From: Erinaceus europaeus
Taxonomy: Eukaryota > Chordata > Mammalia > Eulipotyphla > Erinaceidae
Assembly: GCF_950295315.1 (NCBI RefSeq)
Contig: NC_080172.1
Location: forward strand, 113,574,267 to 113,638,266
Length of the DNA stretch: 64,000 nucleotides
Reading direction: 5' to 3'
The translations under genes and the position numbers were made by a program. Below, piece by piece: positions 31,095-43,399 of the stretch (positions within the stretch are counted from its first letter, which is position 1; every line of letters starts with the position of its first letter). The notes under the pieces are model-generated. The model was not told where the DNA came from and did not search any database. It was given only the letters and a program-made list of their open reading frames with translations.

Positions 31095-31425
31095 ATTGGG
31101 CAGTAACACAACGGGTTAAGTGCACGTGGCACAAAGCGCAAGACCAGAGTAAGGATCTCAGTTCGAGCCCCCGGCTCCCCACCTGCAGGGGAGTCACTTC
31201 ACAGGCGGTGAAGAAGGTCTGCAGGTGTCTATTTTCTCTCCCTTTCTCTGTCTTCCCCTCCTCTCTCGATTTTTCTCTGTCCTATCCAACAACGACATCA
31301 ATGGCAACAATAAGGACAGCAACAAGGGCAACAAAATGAGAGAAAAATGGCCTCCAGGAGCAGTGGATTCTTAGTACAGGCACCAAGCTCCAGCAATAAC
31401 CCTGGAGGCAAAAACGAAAAGAAAA
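31095..31425 (+). repeat. SINE-A2 copy
   Basis: Full-length, well preserved: B box 'cagttcgagcccc' and complete A2 tail. Confidence 0.9.
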
Positions 31426-31848
31426 TGTTCACCCGGGAGGAGTGAAATCTTGTATGTATGAGGTATTAGAGTAACCAGAAACAATGCAAAATTCTCAGGC
31501 TCCACTCTAGTCCTGCTGGAACAGAAACTCTAGGGGCAGGGGGCCAGTGATCTGTGGTTTAGCGAATACTCCAGGTGTCTAGGCTAAGAATACTATTCTG
31601 GGAGTGCCAATGTGGAAATGAAAACAGTTTGGAAAGCAGTGATTTTTTTGGATTCTCTTCCAGATGTATTTTGACACAAATTAATTGTTTGCAGCTGCAA
31701 CCTTAAAAGTCTCACAGGGTTAAATTGTGTGGTGAAATCTTATATAGTAAGTCAAAATCCTGAAAGACTGACTCTTGCTAAGAGCAATCATTTAATTCTG
31801 CAAGGAGGACACTTGGATTAGAACAGGAGAGACAAATCCCTCAAATCT
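31426..31848. other. Unassigned
   Basis: Nothing recognised. Confidence 0.3.
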
Positions 31849-32075
31849 CGGCCAGGTGGTGGTACACCTGGTTAAGCTCACACATTACAGTGTACAAGGA
31901 CCCAGGATCAAGCCCCTGGTCCACACCTGCTGAGGGAAAGCTTCACTAGTGGTAAAGCAGGGTTGCAGGTGTCTCTGTTTCTTTCCCTGTCTATTTCCCT
32001 CTCCCCTCTGAATTTCTCTGTCTTTCTCTGTTTTTATTTTAGTAAAATAAAATCATTAAACATAAATAAATAAAA
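31849..32075 (+). repeat. SINE-B copy
   Basis: Head 'ggccaggtggtggtacacct' and AAAT tail. Confidence 0.85.
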
Positions 32076-32182
32076 AATAATTAATTCTTTAAGTAAAGAA
32101 AAAACCCCAAATCAAGTTCAATATTTTAGCAACAAAAAGGGTTATTTATTGAGCTAAAGCTATCCAAGATGAATTAGAAGAA

Positions 32183-32201
32183 TGTGGTGTGGTGTGGTGT
32201 G

Positions 32202-32246
<45 letters not shown>
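32183..32246. repeat. (GGTGT)n and (GT)n microsatellite
   Basis: Four GGTGT units, then about 19 GT units. Confidence 0.95.
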
Positions 32247-32247
<1 letters not shown>

Positions 32248-32284
32248 TGAAGGGAAGATTGTACCTTTAGTCAACATATGTTCT

Positions 32285-32659
32285 TTTTTTACTATTTTAA
32301 CCTTATTAATGACTTAATATTGATTTGAAAAATTACAAGATAACAGGGGTATAATTCTTCACCATTCCCACCACTAGGTTTCTGTATCCCCAGTCCCTTC
32401 ATTGGAAGTTCCACCAGTTCCTCCAAGGTTGCAGATATGGGCTGACTATGATTTCTATAACTATCATTCAACACCTGTAGATGTTTTCCCCTTTTCCCAT
32501 GGTCCTGTCTTCTCTTTCTAAGTCACACCTATAACTATTACTACTTCTGAATGCCCTTTATTTTTTCCTCTTCTCTCTCTAGATTCTGTTGGAGTTGGAG
32601 TTCAGAGCCTTCTTTTATTTTCCCCATCATTTCTCTGCACTGGGAGTATGGACCAAAAA
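32285..32659 (-). repeat. L1 3' UTR, part 1 (interrupted)
   Basis: Inverted L1 3' end, diverged, interrupted by a SINE-A at 32,660. Confidence 0.7.
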
Positions 32660-32902
32660 TTGTTACTGTTGTTGTTTTGCTCCCCACCCCATTATTGTTG
32701 TTGTCGATGAATAGAACAGAGGGAAAATGAGAGAGGAAGGGAAGATACAGAGAGGGAGAGAAAGATTGACACCTGAAGACCTGCTTCACCACTTGTGAAG
32801 CGACCCCTCTATAAATGGGTAGCCAGTGCTTGAACCAGGATATTTGCACCAGTCCTTGCACTTCATATATAAGCACTTATCCTCATGTGTTATTGCCCCC
32901 AC
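32660..32902 (-). repeat. SINE-A copy nested in L1
   Basis: Minus-strand copy with a decayed head. L1 sequence continues on the other side. Confidence 0.75.
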
Positions 32903-33480
32903 AACTGGTTTTAGGGTACAGATGGTGGGAGTTCTGGCTTCTGTAATTGCCTCTCCACTGGACATGAATGTTGGTATGTTGATCCATACCCCCAGCCAGT
33001 TTTTATCTTTCCCTAGTGGGGTAGGGCTCTGGGGAAGTTAGTTGCTGGGTTACATTGTTGAGGTCAGCTGCCTCGGAGAAGGCAGAATGGAATCATGGTA
33101 GCATCTGCAACTTGGTGGATGAAAGGAGGCAAAATATAAAACAGGACAAAATGATTAGTGAACTAGAACCAAAAAGTAGGAATAGAGCAGATAAGAACAG
33201 GAATATTAGGGTGGAAAGAATAAAATAAGTCTATTTTAGGTGTGTTCCTAGGAGCCTATGACTTTTATAATTTATGTTTTGAGTTTGATAGCTAACATGG
33301 AGTTGGACAGAAATGTTGTCTAGGAAGGTGGTGGCAGACTTGAAAATAGGGCTAGAGAGTTGAATGAGGGCAGAGAGTATCTCTGAGTCATCAAGATATG
33401 TTCTCCTCAACAAGTCTTACTTTCTCCATGTTAAAAAAAAATGGAATTAACGCCCAAAGCTACCATGTATTGTTGAGTGG
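32903..33480 (-). repeat. L1 3' UTR, part 2
   Basis: Resumes with 'tagggtacagatggtgggag' and runs through the inner 3' UTR. The outer end is approximate. Confidence 0.7.
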
Positions 33481-33623
33481 GCCATTCCTTATATATGAGA
33501 ATCTAGCTGAGGGCCAGGATTTGCCTTCCCTCACCCAGAAGAAGGGACACCTTTGTCAAAATCACTAGTGGGCACCCTGGGAACCAACCAGCTGAGGCAT
33601 TGATCCTACCTGCCTCACTGAGT

Positions 33624-33626
<3 letters not shown>

Positions 33627-33674
<48 letters not shown>
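33627..33674. repeat. (TA)n microsatellite
   Basis: About 24 TA units at the tail of a minus-strand SINE. Confidence 0.95.
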
Positions 33675-33681
<7 letters not shown>

Positions 33682-33957
33682 CCCTTTTGTTGCCCTTGAT
33701 GTTTTATTGTTGTAGTTATTATTATTGTTGTTGTTGTTGTTGTTGATGTCATCATTGTTGGATAGGACAGAGAGAAATGGAGAGAGGAGGGGAAGACAGA
33801 GAGGGGGAGAGAAAGACAGACACCTGCAGACTTTCTTCACCACCTGTGAAGTGACTCTCCTGCAGGTGGGGAGCCAGGGGCTCGAACCAGGATCCTTACA
33901 CTGGCCCTTGCGCTTTATGCCATGTGTGCTTAACCCGCTGCACTACCGCCCGACTCC
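33675..33957 (-). repeat. SINE-A1 copy
   Basis: Full-length minus-strand copy, head complement 'ccgctgcactaccgcccgac' at the right end. Very little decay, so likely young. Confidence 0.92.
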
Positions 33958-34601
33958 CCTCACTGAGTTTTTTTTTTTTTTCCCAAGATCAAGAAAGATG
34001 ATGTTGAGAAAGCTATTTCTAAAGTTCACGGTATTTATTATATAAATAGGAAGTAGAAAGGATGTCATTTCAAGGGCTGTTGCACCAATTTGCTTCTATT
34101 TTGACTATTCCCATCAGCCAAGCTGACCATATGCTCAGCATACTACTTGAACGCAAATCACCCTTTCACCAAAGTTCCCACTGGAATATTTAAGACTCTC
34201 AAGGGTCGGAACTCCCAGAACAATTGACTCAGTTAGCCCTCAGTTGTAGCTGAGTCTTCTCAAGTAATAGGCTGGGATTCTCTTGGGTGTTTAGGGATTC
34301 TGTTTGTTCTAACTAGGTAAGTTTAGAGGGTATTATTCACACAGAGAAAAAGTCAGAAGTACATGAACAGGAAGTGTTCTTCAGTGAGAAAGTGAGCAAA
34401 CACACACACATACACCTTAAAAAAAAAAAAAAAACAGATTCATTTTATAAAATAAGGAAGGGGCATAGGTACCCATGAAGTTGATTGAACTTGGGACCTC
34501 AAGCCTGCAGTGCCACCTCCCTGGCCAGAACCCTTGGGGATGAGTCAGACCTGGAGACATCTGTTGATTTTCTGATTAAGAAGAAAAAATAATAATAATC
34601 A
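33958..34601. other. Unassigned
   Basis: T run near 33,970 and A run near 34,420. Otherwise nothing recognised. Confidence 0.3.
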
Positions 34602-34798
34602 GGGGGCCAGGTGGTGGCACACCTGGTTGAGCGCACAGATCACAGTATTCAGGGATCTGGGTTTGAGCCCACAACCCCCACATGACAGAGGGAAAGCTTC
34701 ACAAGTGGTGAAGCAGATCTACAGATGTCTCTCTGTCTCTTTCTCTCTCTGTCACCTACTTCCCTCTTGATTTCTGGTTGTCTCAATCAATTAAAGAA
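34602..34798 (+). repeat. SINE-B copy
   Basis: Head 'ggggccaggtggtggcacac'. Tail 'atcaattaaagaaag' lacks the usual AAAT repeats. Confidence 0.85.
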
Positions 34799-35118
34799 AG
34801 AATGAAAAAAAGAAAACGAAATTACGTTTTAATAATTTATTAAGATAATTAATTAAAACATATTTTTAAAGAAATTAACATTAAACAAAGACAAGAACTC
34901 CTTTCTATACTTGCATTTGAGGAAGCCAGCTTTCATGGTAAGGCATTGCAAAGATCCCTGTCATCCTGATTTTATAATAGGAATTCCTGACATGGAGCAC
35001 TCAGAGTGGTCCTGCTCATTGCCACCTTGTGGTAGCTGTCGCCACCACATCCACCTGCTTTCTGGGCCCTGGAGGGGAGAGGTGTTTAAAGAAGTGACCC
35101 TTTGGAAAGTGACCCTTT

Positions 35119-35269
35119 GTTTTCTTCTTCTTTTCCTTCTTCTTCTTTTCCTTCTTCTTCTTCTTCTTCTTCTTCTTCTTCTTCTTCTTCTTCTCCTTCT
35201 CCTTCTCCTTCTCCTTCTCCTTCTCCTTCTCCTCCTCCTCCTCCTCCTTCTCCTTCCCCTTCTACTTCT

Positions 35270-35335
<66 letters not shown>

Positions 35336-35340
35336 CCCCC
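35119..35340. repeat. Polypyrimidine tract (TTC)n, (CTTCTC)n, (TC)n
   Basis: About 220 bases of C and T with one A (CTACTTC). Units shift from TTC to TTCTCC to TC. Confidence 0.95.
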
Positions 35341-36297
35341 TGGTGTTATCTGGGGGAAATTAGGGTAAATCAGAGTGGTCCATCAAGTTCCTTTTCAGTC
35401 CTACCATTCTATAATCTTGAATATTCCTAATGGAAGCCCTAAAGAAATATCTTTCCCAAAGGTGATCTATGCTTCCCAGGTAATGTGTTACACAAACAAG
35501 CTTTATTTTGTATCGTTTTGTTTTACAAATCACAAAAATACATCTCCAACTCCTCCAGACTGTGTCCCAGTGCTCTATGGGAATAGTTCTCAGAGGGATG
35601 TCTGCAACATGAGATAAAGTGGCGGGCTGCCAGAGGGCCACTGAATCTTCAAACATTGTCTAATTAAGTTCCAGCCAGCAAGCTACCTCTGTAGGCCAGG
35701 GGGCTCTCGGAAGATAAGACACATCCAGAGATAAAGGGTGGAGTTTTGCAAATGTGGCGGAATACATCAAGAGTGTCTCATCCCATATACAAGTGGAAAT
35801 CATTGTAGCAGGATCGCTTCAGTTCTCTGAAAGAGCAAAGGGAAAGATTCTGGCCTTTCTGCCCATGCTCTGGGGCTCTGATGGGGGGGGGTGGTGATGA
35901 TGGGATTAACTAGGATGGGAAGATAAAGTGAGATGTCATTCATAGAGCAGAACATGTCTTCTCAATTCTACCAGCGAATCCCCAGTGACTGTTTCCTTCT
36001 GTGGCTTCCACAGGTCTATGGAGACATTGAAGGCCATTGCTTATTCCTGTGACCTCTGCATGTTGCTGCCTTGCTTAGAATTTTAATTGCATTCTGTGCC
36101 TTCCTGTTTCCAAAAGAATATAGTCCTCTGGCTGATGTGTTAGCAGAGCTGTGCCCCTCTCCTGCACTTTGGATCTAAGTGTTCCCAGGTTTCCAACTGT
36201 CCTTTGAATTTCAAATTAAAAAAATAATGATAATAGGGAAAGATAATCTTCATCCAAGAAATTCTAAGATCATATTAACTTTAAAGAAAGCAAATTG
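35341..36297. other. Unassigned 950 bp
   Basis: No recognised repeat. Overlapping short open frames on both strands near 35,360-35,656 show no domain that I know. Confidence 0.3.
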
Positions 36298-36597
36298 TGG
36301 GGCCAGTCAGTGGTTCAAGTGATTTAAGTGTGCATAGTACTAAGTATAAGAACCCATGAAAGGATCTGGGTTTGAGCCCCCAACTCCCCACCTGCAGGGG
36401 GGATGCTTCACAGTGAAGTAGGTGTGCAAGTGACTCTCTGTCTCTCACCTCTCTATCTCTCCCATCTTTCTCAATTTCTCTCTGTCTTATCCAACAAAAT
36501 GGAAAAAAAAAAAAAAAGAAAAAAGGTCACCAGGAGCAGTAGATTCATAGTGTAGGCACGGAACCCCAGCGATAACTCTGGAGGCAAGAAAAAAATA
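36298..36597 (+). repeat. SINE-A2 copy
   Basis: Head diverged, B box 'ctgggtttgagcccc', full A2 tail. Confidence 0.85.
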
Positions 36598-36612
36598 TAT
36601 AGGAGAAAGGGA

Positions 36613-36905
36613 GACGGGAGGTAGTGCAGCGGTTAAGCGCACGTGGTGTGAAGCACAAGGACCAGTGTAAGGATCCCAGTTTGAGTCCCCAGCTCCCCAC
36701 CTGCAGGGAAGTCCCTTCACAGGCAGTGAAGCAGCTCTGCAGGTGTCTGTCTTTCTCTCCCCCCGTCTTCCCCTCCTCTCTCCATTTCTCTCTGTCCTAT
36801 CTAACAGTGACGACATCATTGATAACAACAATAATGACTACAACAACAATAAAAAAACAAGGGCAACAAAAGGGAAAATAAATAAATAAATAAATGATTT
36901 TTTAA
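36613..36905 (+). repeat. SINE-A1 copy
   Basis: Full-length, ending in AAAT repeats directly before the long purine tract. Confidence 0.9.
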
Positions 36906-37760
36906 AATAGGAGAGAAAAAAGAAAGAAAGGGAGGGAGGAAGGAAGGAAGGAAGAAAGAGAGAGAGAGCAAGAAAGAAAGAGGGAGAGAGAAAGGGAGAG
37001 AAAGGAAGGAAGGAAGGAAGGAAGGAAGGAAGGAAGAAAGAGAGAGAGAGAGCAAGAAAGAAAGAGGGAGAGAGAAAGGGAGAGAAAGGAAGGAAGGAAG
37101 GAAGGAAGGAAGAAAGAGAGAGAGAGCAAGAAAGAAAGAGGGAGAGAGAAAGGGAGAGAAAGGAAGGAAGGAAGGAAGGAAGGAAGAAAGAGAGAGAGAG
37201 CAAGAAAGAAAGAGGGAGAGAGAAAGGGAGAGAAAGGAAGGAAGGAAGGAAGGAAGGAAGGAAGAAAGAGAGAGAGAGAGCAAGAAAGAAAGAGGGAGAG
37301 AGAAAGGGAGAGAAAGGAAGGAAGGAAGGAAGGAAGGAAGAAAGAGAGAGAGAGCAAGAAAGAAAGAGGGAGAGAGAAAGGGAGAGAGAAGGAAGGAAGG
37401 AAGGAAGGAAGGAAGGAAGGAAGAGAGAGAGAGCAAGAAAGAAAGAGGGAGAGAGAAAGGGAGAGAAAGGAAGGAAGGAAGGAAGGAAGGAAGAAAGAGA
37501 GAGAGAGCAAGAAAGAAAGAGGGAGAGAGAAAGGGAGAGAAAGGAAGGAAGGAAGGAAGGAAGGAAGGAAGGAAGGAAGGAAGGAAGGAAGAGAGAGAGA
37601 GCAAGAAAGAAAGAGGGAGAGAGAAAGGGAGAGGAAGGAAGGAAGGAAGGAAGGAAGAAAGAGAGAGAGCAAGAAAGAAAGAGGAAGAGAGAAAGGGAGA
37701 GAAAGGAAGGAAGGAAGGAAGGAAGGAAGGAAGGAAGGAAGGAAGGAAGGAAGGAAGGGA
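36906..37760. repeat. 850-bp purine tract with higher-order units
   Basis: Ten copies of a unit of roughly 70-95 bases: (GGAA)n of variable length, then GA repeats, 'gcaagaaagaaagaggg' and 'agagagaaagggagag'. The single C of each unit is the only pyrimidine. The long open frames on its complement are low-complexity artefacts. Confidence 0.95.
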
Positions 37761-38504
37761 AACAGCAAATGGATAAACAGCTTTGAAACTGGAGCAAACC
37801 GCTTACCTTGATTCCTTTGTTAGCTTTGAAGTATACTGTTCTCCTTTGAGCATTCCTGCCTCTTCATGACAAGGTTGCTTCACAGATTTGGAGATGTATG
37901 GCAGAGACAAAGTAATAAACTTGAAGTTGTGTTTTGAGTGGAAGCCTTTCAGCATATATGTCTTTGAGGTCAGAACACCCTGGGCCAGTGATTCTTAGCC
38001 TGTGGCCAATGGGGGTTCCCATTCCCTCTGCTCCATTTCAAGTAGACTAAATTTATGATTTCAATTAAAATAAATGAAAACTAGTCTTTGAGAATTCCTC
38101 TCCCCCAAATCTCTCTGTAAGATCATTATCGGGGGTAGGGGAGGGATGGGTCTCCACCATGGCCAAGCAGGTGTCTCCCAGGTGAGCTATTTCACTCAGG
38201 AGTTCTTACCTAAGGTAAAGATGAGAAAGTGGCAGCAAACCAGCAAAGCTAGAATTCCCCTTGGGGTCATAGAATAATTTCTCTTGGGAGAAAGACTGCC
38301 TTTGAAATTTTCTGGTCTTTAATCAAGATTGTCATAAATTCAGGAAGTCTAAAAATAAGAACACATGCAGTCAGATCCTTTTATTTTTATTTATATATTT
38401 ATTTATTTATCCATTGTTCAGAGATAATTTCTATCTGACCTCATCTCTATTATTTCAAATGCACTGAGAAAATGTGTCATTGAATTTACTGACACCCTCT
38501 TTTT
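37761..38504. other. Unassigned
   Basis: No gene or repeat family recognised. TTTA repeats near 38,380-38,410. Confidence 0.3.
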
Positions 38505-39097
38505 TGTTGTTGTTGTTTATTTGTTTTGTTTTGTTTTTCCACCTCCAGGGTTATTGCTAGGGATCACTGCCTGCACCAAAAAATCCACTGCTCCTGTGGC
38601 CATTTTTTTTTGGGGGGATATAATAGAAAAACTGGGAGTGGGGCGGTAGTGCAGCGGGTTAAGCGCAGATGGAGCTAAGCGCAAGGACCAGCATAAGGAT
38701 CCTGGTTGGAGCCCCTGGCTCCCTGCCTGCAGGGGAGTCGCTTCACAGGTGGTGAATAGGTCTGCAGGTGTCTGTCTTTCTCTCCCGTTTCTGTCTTCCC
38801 TTCCTCTCTCCATTTCTCTTTATCCTATCCAGCAACAACAACAACAATAATAACTACCACAATAAAACAACAAAAGCAACAACAGGGAATAAACAAATAT
38901 TTTTTAAAATTCAAAAAAAAGAATAGAGAAAAATTGGGAGGAGAGGGGAAAATAAAGAGGGAGAGAGAAAGATAGACACCTGCACACCTTCTTACTCCTG
39001 CAGGTGGGAAGACGGGGGCTTGAACCGGGATCTTTCTGCAAGTCCTTGCACTTCACACTATATGTGCTGAACCAGGTGTGCCACCACCCAGACCCCC
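38505..39097 (-). repeat. SINE-A2 copy, split by another SINE-A
   Basis: The A2 tail complement at 38,520-38,635 and the body/head complement at 38,926-39,097 belong to one minus-strand copy. Confidence 0.8.
38636..38922 (+). repeat. SINE-A1 copy nested in opposite SINE-A2
   Basis: Well preserved head 'gtggggcggtagtgcagcgg'. Being inverted to its host copy it could fold with it in RNA. Confidence 0.88.
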
Positions 39098-39187
39098 ACA
39101 CCCTCTGGTTCTGAGTTTGAGAAATGATGGCATCCATTCCCAGCTTCAAGCCAAATGGAGGTGGGAAAAATTTTGCCCAGCTTAATT

Positions 39188-39535
39188 TATTTTTGTTTCT
39201 CTGTGCCTTCAGGGTTATCTCTGGGTCTCAGTGCCAACTCTATGAATCCACTGCTCCTGGTGCCACATTTTCTATTTTATTGGCTAGGACAGAGATAGAT
39301 TGAAGGAAGAGGGGGAGACAGAGAGGGAAAGAGAAAGAGAGATACCTGAAGACTTGCTTCATCACTTGTGAAGGGAGAGAGAAAGATCGACACCTGCACA
39401 TTTCTTTACCATTTATGAAGTGACCCTTGCTCCTGCAGGTGTGGAGCCAGGGGCTTGAACCTGGATCCTTGTACACATTCTTGCACATAGTATTATGTGC
39501 ATTTGACCAGGTGCACCACCACCTACCTGCCCTCC
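39188..39535 (-). repeat. SINE-A copy with internal duplication
   Basis: The segment 'gacttgcttcatcacttgtg / cacatttctttaccatttatg' shows the SINE mid-part twice, so part of the body is duplicated. Confidence 0.75.
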
Positions 39536-39911
39536 AGCAGTTTATTTCTTAATGGTTTCTCTTAGGAAGAGTTGAACACATCGTGTCAGACTCCAACTTA
39601 AGTCACTGATTTTCTCTTCCCAGGCGAGACCCTCATGCAGATCTGAGACACAGCAGGCTCTGAGACATGATGGGCGGGGGGCTGATGCACCCACTCCTCA
39701 GCCTCCTTCTGCCTGGCATCCATATTCACACGTGGTCTCCCCTTTCCTGGCCAATCCCCAGTGCTTTTGGTTCACATTTCATTTCTGAATTCCCTGTCTA
39801 TGACTGATGTGATTTCATAGTAAACAAGGACAATTTAACAAGAGTCAAGAAGTGGCAGTGCCATTACATTAACAGTGAAAAGCAGGAGAAATGTTCTCTG
39901 CCACTTTCTTT

Positions 39912-40268
39912 TAATTAGTGATTTAATAATGATTAACAACATTGTAAGATAACAATGGAACAATCCCATATGGTTTCCACCTCTGGAATTCCATATCCCA
40001 TCCCCTCCTTTGAAGATTCCCTATTCTTTATCCCTCTGGGTGTGTGGACCAAAAGTCTTTATGGGGAGCAGAAGGTGGGAGGTTTGGCTTCTGTAATTGC
40101 TTCTCCACTGGACATGGGTGTTGGCAGGTAGATCCATACTCCCAGCCTGTTTTATTTTTTGCTAATGGGGTAGGGCTCTAGAGAGGAGAGACTTCAAAAC
40201 ACATCGGTGAGGTCATCTGCCCAAGGCAGTCAAAGTAGCATATCCTCTGCAGCTTGGTGGCTAAAACT
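39912..40268 (-). repeat. L1 3' UTR fragment
   Basis: Inverted copy from 'gtgatttaataatgattaac' to 'gcagcttggtggctaaaa'. Confidence 0.75.
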
Positions 40269-40673
40269 TCACCACTTCCTAGTGTCAACCTAGCTGTCAA
40301 ATACAAGGAATGCAGGGTAGGCTGTTTAGATTAGGAAAGCACAGACTAAGAAGAGGGGAGTAGGTTGCTTGGAGAACCCCCAACTATTACTCAAGGCAAC
40401 CCTAACTGCCTCAGAAATTTTGGCTGTGAAACATAGTCTGATACCCATTATTCACTGCATATGTTGGGCAGATATGATAGTGATACCTCAAAGAGGCAAT
40501 AAGCAAGATTTTAGGCTTCTACTGCTCATCTGAACCCAGCCCAGGGCCAGGTTTCTGTGGAGCACGTGGTGACAAACAACTGAAACAAATCAAAAGCAAA
40601 GGGGAACTTTGGGGGAGGTCTTCTTAGAGCCACAGATCTAGACTCAGGACAGAGCAAGAGATAAGATCAGAGA
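40269..40673. other. Unassigned
   Basis: Nothing recognised. Confidence 0.3.
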
Positions 40674-40955
40674 GAGTCCCACGGTAGCAGCAGGTTAAGC
40701 GCACGTGGCGCCGTAAGGATCCTGGTTCAAGCTCCCGTCTCCCCACCTGCAGGGGAGTCGCTTCACAGGCAGTGAAGCAGGTCTGCAGGTGTCTATCTTT
40801 CTCTCCCCCTCTCTGTCCTCCCCTCTTCTCTGCATTTCTCTCTGTCCTATCCAACAACGGTGACATCAATAACAACAGGAATAATAACTGCAACAATAAA
40901 AATCAACAAGGGCAACAAAAGAGAAAATAAATAAATAAATAAATATAAAAAATAA
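40674..40955 (+). repeat. SINE-A1 copy
   Basis: Well preserved, with ~18 bases missing between the A and B boxes. Confidence 0.88.
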
Positions 40956-40975
40956 ATGAAAAGTTAATGTTTTAG

Positions 40976-41270
40976 GGGAGTCGGGCGATAGCGCAGTGGG
41001 TTAAGCGAACATGGCAGGAAGTACAAGGCCAGGCATAAGGATCCCGGTTAGAGCCTCTGAATCCCCACCTGCAAGGAAGTTGCTTCACAGATGGTACAGC
41101 AGGTCTGCAGGTGTCTGTCTTTCTCTCCCCCTCTCTGTCTTCCCCTCCTCTCTCCATTTCTCTCTGTCCTATTCAACAACGATGACAACAACAACAGCAA
41201 TAATAATTGCAACAATACAAAACAACAAGGGCAACAAAAGGGAAAATAAATAAATATAAAAAATTTTAAA
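40976..41270 (+). repeat. SINE-A1 copy
   Basis: Head 'gagtcgggcgatagcgcagt'. Tandem neighbour of the copy before it, same strand. Confidence 0.9.
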
Positions 41271-41553
41271 AAGAGAGATAAGATCATAGTGAGAATCAAG
41301 GAGAAAGATGCTCAGCCCCGAACTCAAGGCAGGAGAGCCTGGTGGGCATGTAGCTATGGTAGTAAGTAGTCATCAGATCAGTGGTCCTCAGAAGAGAGTT
41401 TTTGATCATCTGGACTTAAAGGCAAAAAAACAGTCATAAAAGACATTCAGGATCTATAGTTAGTCATTCAAGTTGTCCATTCCAGTGATATTTGGTCAAA
41501 GCAAGACCTTGAAATAACAGGCAGTATAAGGAGAAGTTAGAAAGCAAAAGTAA

Positions 41554-41677
41554 GGGGCTAGGTGGTGGTGTACCTGGTTAAGCACATACATTACCATGTG
41601 TAAGGACCCAGGTTCAAGCCCCCAGGCCCCACCTGCAGGGGGAAAGCTTCACAGGTGGGGAAATAAGGCTACAGGTC

Positions 41678-41732
<55 letters not shown>

Positions 41733-41780
41733 CTCTAACCTTTCAAGTTCTCTGTCCCTATACAATAATAAATAAAATTT
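41554..41780 (+). repeat. SINE-B copy with (TATC)n
   Basis: The TC part of the body has expanded to about 13 TATC units at 41,679-41,732. Confidence 0.88.
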
Positions 41781-41781
41781 C

Positions 41782-42005
41782 GAGAGTTGGGCAGTAGCGC
41801 AGCGGGTTAACTGCATATGGCACAAAGCACAAGGACTGGCTTAAGGATCCCATCCCATTTCAAGTCCACCCTACCCCCCAGCCCCCCACCCCACCCCCAC
41901 CCCCCCACTTCCCACCTGTCAGGGAGTAGCTTCACAAGCGGTGAAGCAGGTCTGCAGGTGTCTATCTTTTCTGCCACTCTCTGTCTCCCCCTTCTTTCTC
42001 CATTC
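41782..42005 (+). repeat. SINE-A copy, 3'-truncated
   Basis: Head intact. A C-rich insert replaces part of the B box region at 41,868-41,912. It ends at 'ctttctccattcca'. Confidence 0.8.
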
Positions 42006-43399
42006 CAGTTGATTTATTGTAAACTGTACTTTATGGGAGCAGCTACTTGCTATGGTGACAAGCACCCATCCAGAGTGTTCCAGGAGTTTTGGGAAATAGC
42101 TTGTGTGCTGTTGGAATCACACATTTAACTGCCTACAACGGTCCAGACAAGTGATGGTAATGAAGAAAGCACAGCATAATTGATGTCTTTTAATTTCTAT
42201 GCTGGAAATATGTGATTTTTAATCTACTTTGTAATCTACTTTTTTTCATTTTTGATAGCATATGGTTACAGGGAAATATTTCTCTATTATGAGACATTTT
42301 AAAAGCATTAATTTTAACTAGAGGGAGAGATAATCATCAAGAAAGATAAACATCAATTATTACTTAATTTAAAATAGTATCATCGAGCCCCACACCATGC
42401 CAACCACATTTACTAGTTGAAAAAAAAATAGTGCTGATTGAAGACATCTGGTCTACCATAAAGGTAAAGATAAAGCCTGCTTTAGCTATGTCCACCAGCT
42501 ATTCAATAGTCCATCATTGTCAAAACCAAGAATAGAAATAGGAGTAAAAAATACATAAAAATTGTAATGTAACTTCTGCTATTGTGTTCAACAAAGATAT
42601 GAAATGATCTTGCAAAAAAAAAGAGCCTTTATAGCATACATTTTTAGGACAGTATTATAGTGTGGTTCTGGTATATTGCACAGGCAATGAGTCTTTTTCA
42701 TCAACTGGACAATAGGGTGATATAAGCCAGTGTGAGAAAGTCCCCATGGAGCTCTACAGAACTGAGAAACGTTGGATTAATTTTCTTTATACGAACTATG
42801 GGACTTTAGAGAAAGCAAGGAAAAAGTTCACCCAGGGATAGAATTAAAGGGTTTGTTTTTGAAGTTATTGTTTGATTTTTTTTTCTGCTCTATTAAGCTG
42901 TTGAAACTTAGAGGAATTAAAATAATGCTCTGGCAAATATTTTAAATACCTCTAAATCTCACATCAGTTAGCATTTGTTTACTAGCAACTATATCTTTTT
43001 CAGTGGCCACAAAAATTTCAGATTCCAACTCTATACTGCATCATTTTGACTGGTTTCTGATTTAGAACTCTTATCTCCCAACTTAGATCCAATAAGCTAC
43101 TTGAAGAGAGAGAATTCCCCATCCGGAACTTTCCACTCTGTATTGTTGTGGTTCCTCCAACTTGAGAACGAACTTGTTGATCCATGTTTATAGCTCGTCC
43201 TGTACACAGGATCTGGCTCATAATTAGTGTAAAGAAGTCCAGCAAGTGGTGACTGACTGGTTTATAAATAACTCTACTTAGGTAGGGAATCTACTATTTG
43301 TGAGGGAAACAGTGTGGACACAAAGATGGACAGGTCAACCAACGTCTCAGTTATTACTATATTTTCAGTTACAATTGTGTTTTTTTTGTTTTACCTTTT
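42006..43399. other. 1.4 kb without recognised repeats
   Basis: AT-rich, no SINE, L1 or microsatellite that I recognise and no convincing coding frame. It may be unique sequence. Confidence 0.35.

Noticed and set aside
33675..33957. tRNA gene suggested by A-box and B-box-like sequences (here and at every SINE-A)
   Set aside because: The tRNA-like part is followed by a SINE body and tail in dozens of copies and does not fold into a full cloverleaf by eye.
34911..35368. 150-codon frame with a poly-Leu stretch
   Set aside because: Mostly the TTC/TC repeat; the part before it has no domain or codon signal.
36816..37797. Three long overlapping minus-strand open frames (262-319 codons)
   Set aside because: They encode only Ser/Leu/Phe/Pro repeats from the purine array and exist in several frames at once.
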